The notes under the pieces were generated by a model. That model did not search any database and had not been told where the DNA came from. It worked only from the letters and a program-made list of their open reading frames with translations. From the NCBI GenBank assembly GCA_003648125.1, contig QMOE01000236.1, forward strand, positions 1 through 5,013: a stretch of 5,013 nucleotides of DNA. Direction: 5' to 3'. A program made the translations under genes and the position numbers. The DNA is from Chloroflexota bacterium. Its GTDB lineage: Bacteria > Chloroflexota > Anaerolineae > B4-G1. Below are positions 1 through 3,872 of this stretch, piece by piece; position 1 is the first letter of the stretch; the number at the start of each line of letters is the position of its first letter.

Positions 1-78
1 ATCGCCCAGCCGCGTACCTTGCGAGTACGGCCCGACCGCGGCCGGGGCTTTGTCTGTAGCGATGATTTGTTTGTTCAT
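1..78 (-). CDS. ridA: RidA/YjgF/YER057c/UK114-family enamine/imine deaminase, N-terminal fragment
   Basis: Only the first 26 codons lie in the window; the gene runs off the left edge. The peptide starts MNKQIIATDKAPAAVGPYSQ and continues GTRLGD. The segment I-A-T-D-x-A-P-A-A-x-G-P-Y-S-Q is the hallmark N-terminus of RidA proteins, which are about 125-130 residues long. RidA is a cytosolic trimer that hydrolyses reactive enamine/imine intermediates, such as 2-aminoacrylate from PLP-dependent dehydratases, to ketoacids and ammonia. The start is supported by a perfect AAGGAGG at 84-90 (minus strand), five bases before the ATG. The gene lies downstream of the broken RAYT on the same strand, but its own strong ribosome-binding site and an intervening REP argue against close coupling. 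The catalytic Arg and the C-terminal half are not visible, so a paralogue (Rid1-7) cannot be excluded. Confidence 0.88.
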   Translation of the reverse strand, partial: MNKQIIATDKAPAAVGPYSQGTRLGD

Positions 79-100
79 TTGTGCCTCCTTGTGTAATCGG

Positions 101-125
101 TAGGGACGGGGTAACCCCGCCCCTA
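101..125. repeat. REP-like palindrome at the 3' end of the transposase gene
   Basis: An imperfect 25-bp palindrome: TAGGG-A-CGGGG-TAA-CCCCG-C-CCCTA, with one mismatch (A106 against C120) and a 3-nt loop. Its edge overlaps the TAG stop codon of the transposase (123-125). The outer GTAGGG and CCCCTA parts resemble the two units at 681-703 and 751-773, so it is read as a diverged member of the same family. It could form a hairpin in RNA, but no T-run follows on either strand, so it is not called a terminator. Confidence 0.7.
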
Positions 126-670
126 ATTCCGGTTGAATGGATTAGGCGGAGCGTCAGGATGCAGTTGATCATCTTCCCAAAGCACAGGGTTGTCTTGGAT
201 GTACTGATAGATACGCTGATTCGCAGTTTCAGTGCGGATGATATGCTCCCAATAGTTACGCTGCCAAAACCGCGCCCCGCGAGTTTCGCGCATCTGATTG
301 ATGATTTTGGTAGTCTGATATTTGTAATACGCCACAATTTGCCCCAATGTGGGCCGTGATTGGGGCGCGGAGACCCCGCCTTTACCGGGATGGGTGGGAT
401 CGTGGATGATGGCAATGGCGTGAATGTGGTTGGGCATAGTCACGTAAGCATCCACAGACACATTGGAAAAATGAATGGGAATTTCTTGCCAAAATTCATC
501 TACGATGCGCCCGTGTGCATTTAGCTGCATTTTACCATCTATTACCTGTCCCAACAAACATTCTCTGTCCTGTACGCAGATCGTCAGGAAATACGCACCT
601 GGCGATGCGTAATCATACCCTGTAGCCGTATGGAGCGTCGGTGATGTTCAACAGGGTCGTATTTCATCAT
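123..670 (-). pseudogene. REP-associated tyrosine transposase (RAYT, Y1/IS200-like HUH family), frameshifted
   Basis: Single-strand HUH transposase related to IS200/IS605 TnpA, of the kind thought to move or maintain REP palindromes. An intact frame begins only at a TTG (557) and codes for 144 residues. Upstream DNA on the same strand encodes the missing N-terminus in another frame: ATG at 670 or 667 gives MMKYDPVEHHRRSIRLQG, then the downstream frame resumes with YDYASPGAYFLTIC and so on. A single base is missing at about 617-620, where CAG-GG-TAT should read CAG-GGN-TAT. Restoring it gives 182 residues, the usual RAYT length. In that reconstruction the HxH metal motif (MPNHIHA) is at 82 and 84, and the likely catalytic Tyr is in WQRNYWEHIIR at about 140. 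Without the base, translation from the ATG stops after about 30 residues. The frameshift sits in a GGG run, so homopolymer contraction or a sequencing error is possible. A GGGGA lies just upstream and favours the ATG at 667. Confidence 0.88.
358..385. repeat. REP-like sequence embedded in the transposase coding region
   Basis: This 28-nt stretch matches the reverse complement of 681-708 at 22 of 28 positions, with a 13-nt identical core (GGGCGCGGAGACC, 363-375). It lies in frame in the transposase and encodes PGKGGVSAPQS, a flexible segment between the HxH motif and the helix that begins LGQIVAYYK. The palindrome is partly degraded on one arm. Either a REP unit was captured by the gene or the match reflects shared ancestry of gene and repeat. 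Confidence 0.6.
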
Positions 671-680
671 TATCCCCATC

Positions 681-703
681 GTAGGGGCGCGGTCTCCGCG
701 CCC
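681..703 (+). repeat. REP-like palindrome, left unit of an inverted pair
   Basis: GTAGGGGCGCGG-TCT-CCGCGCCC. The hairpin arms GGGCGCGG (685-692) and CCGCGCCC (696-703) are perfectly complementary around a TCT loop. The GTAG-like head sits on the left, next to the transposase start. It is near-identical, in inverted orientation, to 751-773 (21 of 23 positions). Confidence 0.82.
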
Positions 704-750
704 TGATTGCCGCGTTTTGGTTCCCGCGTCCCGGTTGTCACGCCAGGGGA

Positions 751-773
751 GGGCGCGGTAACCGCGCCCCTAC
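751..773 (-). repeat. REP-like palindrome, right unit of an inverted pair
   Basis: GGGCGCGGT-A-ACCGCGCCC (751-769) is a perfect 9-bp-arm hairpin, followed by the tail CTAC. Its reverse complement matches the 681-703 unit at 21 of 23 positions, so the two units face outward across a 47-nt spacer, like a BIME. It begins 18 bp beyond the acylase stop codon. No T-run follows on the minus strand, so it may stabilise mRNA 3' ends or bind protein rather than act as an intrinsic terminator. Confidence 0.82.
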
Positions 774-790
774 AACGCGTAATCGTATAC

Positions 791-3241
791 CTACGGCCTC
801 AACACCAACACCCCCTCCGCGTCCGCCTCCACGTCCACCCGCTGCCATAGCATGGGGTGATACTCGATGTTGCGCCAGGGATCAATCATGTCGTCGTAAT
901 GAGGGTGGTAGGGATGACCAGATTGGCCGGTGGTGTGCATCGAGACCGAGCGGGTGAAATCGTCCAAATCCACAATCTGGCGGTAGGATGGAACGTGCTG
1001 CACGGTGTAAGGGTCGCTCAGGCTGTAACCGGTGGCATTGACTGTGCCGCTGTCGCCATCCGTCTCCACCGGCCCCCGGTTAAAGATCGCCTCGATGGGA
1101 GCAATGCCGGACTGCCCCAGGCTCTGGTTATTAAAGACAGCGGTGTGCAGTTCGCCCCAGCGCCACTTGTCCATATTGCGCCCCAGCGTCTCGGTCAGTT
1201 CGTCCGCTGCATCCTCCAGCGCCTGCAGCAGGATTTCGTCCTGCGTCTCCACCTCCGGCGTGTTGACGTCGTCGAACCAGTGCGAATCCTCGTCCTCCAA
1301 AAGATTCACCAGCGCGACGCCCACGCTGCGCCTGGCCTTGCCCAAAAGTTGTTCCCCTAGCTCATCGCCAAAAGTCAGGTCTATCAGGTGCAGGCGGAAA
1401 GCCTCGAACAGGGCGGCCCCGGCGCTATCCCGATCCGCCCGTCCGTCCCAGGCGCGCAGCAGCTCGAGCGCCTCCGTCAAGCGGCGCTCCTCCCTGTCGC
1501 TGCGGCCCGTGTTCGTCACGGGGAGCACGAGCAGATGGGGCAGAACGTCCTCGGCATAGATGGGATTGCTGTTCCCCTGCATGGCCTGTACGTCGGCCAG
1601 CGAGATGGAGTCGTCGGCCTCGATCAGCTCCACGATACGCCGCGCCCGGTAGCCGGGGGCCCAGTCGTTGGTGATAAAGTAGGGAAAGTCCGGCCCCACG
1701 ACGGCGTTGTTGGCAGTGACGACGTACCCCTCCTCCGGGTTAAAGGTGCGGGGCAGGTCATCAAAGGGAATATAGTCCACCCATTCGTACTCGCCGCTCC
1801 AGCCGGGAACCGGCATCGAGCCGTCGCCCGCAGCGCGGATGGGAATGCGCCCAGGGGCCTGGTAGCCAATGTTCCCCTCCACATCGGCGTAGACAAAGTT
1901 TTGGCTGGGCGCGTCCCAATAGGAGAGCGCGTCCCTGAACTCGTCCCAGTCGCCGGCTTTATCCAGGAGCAGAATGCTGCGTACCAGTGTGCCCGGCTGG
2001 AGCGCAGTCCAGGAGAGAGCCAGCGGCTCCCAGCCAAAGGCCCAATCATCCTCCGGGCCGCCGACCACGTCGTTGATGATAGGGCCGTGGCGCGTGATGC
2101 GGACGTTCACCACCACCGGGTCATCCTCCCCAGCGACGGTGATCTCCTCGCGGACGATCTGCATATCAACCCATGCTCCTTCGTACTCGTACTGATCGGG
2201 GTTCTCTGGGTTGATTTTCTCGACGAACAGGTCTTGCACGTCCGGCCCCACGTTGGTGACGCCCCAGGCAACGTGGGCGTTGTGGCCGATGACGACGCCA
2301 GGGACGCCGGCGAAGGAAGCACCGGTGACATCGTAGGGGCAATCCGGCCCCACCGGTTCGCAGTGCAGGCCAACCTCGTACCAGATGGAGGGCATCTGGA
2401 TGCCCAGGTGAGGGTCGTTAGCCAGCAGGGGCATCCCTGTCTCGGTGCGCTCGCCGGAGATGACCCAGTTGTTGCTGCCAATGCCTGGCCCGTTTCCCAA
2501 AGCGTAAAAGTCAAAGGCTGCTCCGGGCACCGCATCCAACGTTGCCCCCGTCAATGGGTGCGGGACGATGACGGGGTAATTGTCCGGATAGGGCGGCATC
2601 AGCTCGGCGACGGCTGACGTGCCCAGCCGGGCAGCGATCTGGGCGCGCAGCAGTTCAGCGGTCCTGTTGCCCCCCAGGTCCCAGGCCATCACCTTGGCCC
2701 AGGAGATGGTGTCGAGAGGGGCCCACGGCTCTGGCTCAAACTTGACGCCGGTCAGGCCCAGCATGGTGAACTCTAGTCCCAGCCGCTTCTTGTGGGTAGA
2801 GATGTAGGCGTTGACCCCCTCGGCGTAGGCCTCCAGCGCCGCCAGGTCTTGCGCGTCCATGCGTTTCAGTTCCTCGGCGGCGGTGCGGTGCCAGCCGACG
2901 GTGTGAATGAAGCGATCTTGGCCCAGGGCCGAGTCGCCCAGGATCTCGGAAAGCCGCCCGGAACCGATCCGTCGCCAGAACTCCATTTGCCAGAAGCGGT
3001 CCTGGGCATGGACGTATCCCTGGGCAAAGAACAAATCGTGTGAGCTAGAGGCGTAGACATGGGGAACGCCCCAACTATCGCGAATGACGGTGGCCTCCGC
3101 CTGCAAGCCGTCTGCCTGAGCCTTCCCATCAGTTTTGGGCCAGGAGCGGCGCACAGTGAAGACGCCGTAGCCAGCTCCGGCCAACCCCACCACCAGTAGG
3201 ACGACCAGCAGCACCAACAAGACGAGCAATAGTTTACGCAT
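791..3241 (-). CDS. penicillin acylase / AHL acylase-family N-terminal nucleophile hydrolase, exported
   Basis: An 816-residue amidase of the penicillin acylase family; members are usually 750-850 residues. These enzymes hydrolyse acyl-amide bonds in beta-lactams, N-acyl-homoserine lactones or acylated peptides and amino acids; the substrate here is unknown. Residues 3-27 form a Leu/Val-rich signal peptide or membrane anchor. Family blocks follow: DSWGVPHVYA (55-64), QDRFWQMEFWRRIGSGRLSE (80-99), then GSNNW, where Ser256 should become the N-terminal nucleophile after autocleavage at Gly255/Ser256. His278 (DPHLG) falls at position B23, as in AHL and cephalosporin acylases; penicillin G acylase has Gln there. 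N511 (TANN) fits the oxyanion-hole Asn, and SQNFVYAD (446-453) and TGQSGHPYHPHYDD (771-784) are conserved. The start follows AAGGAGG (3249-3255) by 7 nt. Transcription probably starts at the 3458-3486 promoter, across an inserted element. No luxI/luxR gene is nearby, so quorum quenching is only a possibility. Confidence 0.93.
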   Translation of the reverse strand: MRKLLLVLLVLLVVLLVVGLAGAGYGVFTVRRSWPKTDGKAQADGLQAEATVIRDSWGVPHVYASSSHDLFFAQGYVHAQDRFWQMEFWRRIGSGRLSEILGDSALGQDRFIHTVGWHRTAAEELKRMDAQDLAALEAYAEGVNAYISTHKKRLGLEFTMLGLTGVKFEPEPWAPLDTISWAKVMAWDLGGNRTAELLRAQIAARLGTSAVAELMPPYPDNYPVIVPHPLTGATLDAVPGAAFDFYALGNGPGIGSNNWVISGERTETGMPLLANDPHLGIQMPSIWYEVGLHCEPVGPDCPYDVTGASFAGVPGVVIGHNAHVAWGVTNVGPDVQDLFVEKINPENPDQYEYEGAWVDMQIVREEITVAGEDDPVVVNVRITRHGPIINDVVGGPEDDWAFGWEPLALSWTALQPGTLVRSILLLDKAGDWDEFRDALSYWDAPSQNFVYADVEGNIGYQAPGRIPIRAAGDGSMPVPGWSGEYEWVDYIPFDDLPRTFNPEEGYVVTANNAVVGPDFPYFITNDWAPGYRARRIVELIEADDSISLADVQAMQGNSNPIYAEDVLPHLLVLPVTNTGRSDREERRLTEALELLRAWDGRADRDSAGAALFEAFRLHLIDLTFGDELGEQLLGKARRSVGVALVNLLEDEDSHWFDDVNTPEVETQDEILLQALEDAADELTETLGRNMDKWRWGELHTAVFNNQSLGQSGIAPIEAIFNRGPVETDGDSGTVNATGYSLSDPYTVQHVPSYRQIVDLDDFTRSVSMHTTGQSGHPYHPHYDDMIDPWRNIEYHPMLWQRVDVEADAEGVLVLRP

Positions 3242-3261
3242 GATTCCTCCTCCTTATCCTT

Positions 3262-3269
3262 GTTTTGTG
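3262..3269. repeat. target-site duplication, left copy (GTTTTGTG)
   Basis: GTTTTGTG directly abuts the left terminal inverted repeat and is repeated exactly at 3431-3438. An exact 8-bp duplication immediately outside matching inverted ends is the footprint of DDE-type transposition. Confidence 0.78.
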
Positions 3270-3430
3270 GTAACTGCTCAACCTGTCATTGCGAGGAGCA
3301 GCAGCGACGAAGCAATCCCCACGCTGCTTGCATTTGAAAGCGGGAGATTGCTTCGCTACGCTCGCAATGACACCAGCGAGGCTATTCTGAGAGTGAATCT
3401 GCCGCTCCCTGGATATGCCTGAGCAGTTAC
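3270..3430. mobile_element. 161-bp MITE-like element with GTAA ends and 8-bp target duplication
   Basis: The ends are perfect 11-bp inverted repeats, GTAACTGCTCA (3270-3280) and TGAGCAGTTAC (3420-3430), flanked by the 8-bp direct repeat GTTTTGTG. There is no transposase; the one open frame across it reads through palindromic DNA and looks spurious. Ends starting GTAA with 8-bp duplications are typical of the IS66 family, so an IS66-like transposase elsewhere in the genome may have mobilised it (inference). It lies 28 bp upstream of the acylase start codon, between the promoter and the ribosome-binding site. The right interior (3373-3419) is not palindromic; most of the left is the nested repeat at 3284-3372. 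Confidence 0.78.
3284..3372. repeat. 89-bp interspersed palindrome of the TGTCATTGCGAG type
   Basis: The outer arms TGTCATTGCGAG (3284-3295) and CTCGCAATGACA (3361-3372) are perfect inverted repeats. Inner arms CGAAGCAATC (3308-3317) and GATTGCTTCG (3346-3355) extend the fold, leaving a loop around CACGCTGCTTGCATTTGAAAG. I recall palindromes with this TGTCATTGCGAG...GAAGCAATC text as widespread intergenic repeats in many bacterial genomes. When translated they give the spurious VIARSxSDEAI peptide, as happens here. It may be cargo inserted in the MITE or an intrinsic part of it. Confidence 0.83.
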
Positions 3431-3438
3431 GTTTTGTG
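3431..3438. repeat. target-site duplication, right copy (GTTTTGTG)
   Basis: Exact copy of 3262-3269, directly abutting the right terminal inverted repeat. The unoccupied site would have read GTTTTGTG once, joining GATAAACTCG on one side to TATCCTT on the other. Confidence 0.78.
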
Positions 3439-3457
3439 ATAAACTCGCAACAAAAGG

Positions 3458-3486
3458 ATTATATAGCGGCGCGGAAATCAAGTCAA
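3458..3486 (-). promoter_or_regulatory. sigma70-type promoter for the acylase gene
   Basis: On the minus strand, TTGACT (3486-3481) is followed after exactly 17 bp by TATAAT (3463-3458). That is 5 of 6 and 6 of 6 matches to the housekeeping consensus. Initiation is expected near 3451, giving a leader of about 210 nt that contains the whole 161-bp element. Removing the element and one duplication copy leaves about 41 nt, a normal leader, so the promoter probably predates the insertion. Confidence 0.75.
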
Positions 3487-3504
3487 ACGCAGAGGCAACC
3501 CTCG

Positions 3505-3529
3505 TGAGTGCCCAGACACTCGATTTTTT
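3505..3529 (+). terminator. possible weak intrinsic terminator between the divergent promoters
   Basis: Stem GAGTG (3506-3510) and CACTC (3517-3521) around loop CCCAGA, extended by a T-G wobble, then GATTTTTT ending at 3529. The stem is short and not GC-rich. It would stop rightward transcripts entering from the inserted element before they reach the downstream gene pair. It could be chance. Confidence 0.3.
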
Positions 3530-3557
3530 GCGCCTGGCGCGGCAGGGATAGTTGCGT

Positions 3558-3563
3558 TATAAT
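3558..3563 (+). promoter_or_regulatory. -10 box for the rightward gene pair, probably leaderless
   Basis: A perfect TATAAT ends six bases before the ATG at 3570, so the expected first transcribed base coincides with the A of the start codon. No Shine-Dalgarno-like sequence precedes that ATG. No good -35 hexamer is present at 16-18 bp spacing; CTGGCG at 3534-3539 is the best, with 3 of 6 matches. Confidence 0.5.
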
Positions 3564-3569
3564 TGAGTT

Positions 3570-3872
3570 ATGATCCAGTCAAGTCGTCTTCGTCTATGGT
3601 TTGCGCTGACTTTGGTTGTGGTGCTTGTCGCCGCGGCGGCGCTGTGGCTGCACGGCGCGTTACTCGAAACCGGCGACCGCTCGCCCTTGCCCACTCCCCT
3701 GACATCGGGAGAGTCGCCGCTCCCCACCCCAACTCACGCGGCTACTGCATCGGCTCCCCCCGTTTCCTGGAGCGGCGGTGGAGCGGCCCTGCTGTGGGTG
3801 ATGGTGGGCATTGTGTTGGCTCTGACAATCGCCTTTTTCATTCTGCGCTGGGGACACAATCCTGTAGGATGA
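3570..3872 (+). CDS. small membrane protein with two helices and a Pro/Ser/Thr linker, function unknown
   Basis: 100 residues, not recognised as a named family. A basic N-terminus (SSRLRLW) precedes a hydrophobic helix at about 10-30. A linker of about 40 residues follows, with SPLPTP occurring twice (38-43 and 49-54) and a stretch of Ala/Thr/Ser/Pro. A Gly-rich turn (SGGGA) leads to a second helix at about 72-93, ending RWGHNPVG. By the positive-inside rule both ends probably face the cytoplasm, with the linker outside the cell. An in-frame TGA at 3564-3566 rules out an earlier start; the ATG has no ribosome-binding site and is probably leaderless. The stop overlaps the next start as ATGA, so it is very likely co-translated with the glycosyltransferase and may be an accessory or scaffold subunit. 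That role is inferred from context only. Confidence 0.75.
   Translation: MIQSSRLRLWFALTLVVVLVAAAALWLHGALLETGDRSPLPTPLTSGESPLPTPTHAATASAPPVSWSGGGAALLWVMVGIVLALTIAFFILRWGHNPVG

Noticed and set aside
751..769. Intrinsic terminator for the acylase gene
   Set aside because: The hairpin is strong, but no T-run follows it in the minus-strand direction, and related palindromes occur nearby in other contexts, so REP is the better call.
685..773. CRISPR-like repeat-spacer array
   Set aside because: Only two units, in inverted rather than direct orientation, with palindromic structure and no cas genes.
93..785. GTAATCG at 93-99 and 779-785 as a target duplication around the RAYT and its REPs
   Set aside because: HUH single-strand transposases do not make target duplications, the right copy is separated from the REP by five bases, and a 7-mer match can occur by chance.
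1388..2617. 409-residue plus-strand open frame
   Set aside because: Antisense to the acylase, which carries clear family motifs over the same bases; the long frame follows from GC-rich codon bias.
3240..3422. 60-residue plus-strand open frame across the MITE
   Set aside because: It translates the common palindrome (VIARSSSDEAI and so on), overlaps the acylase start and has no ribosome-binding site; a spurious product of repeat DNA.
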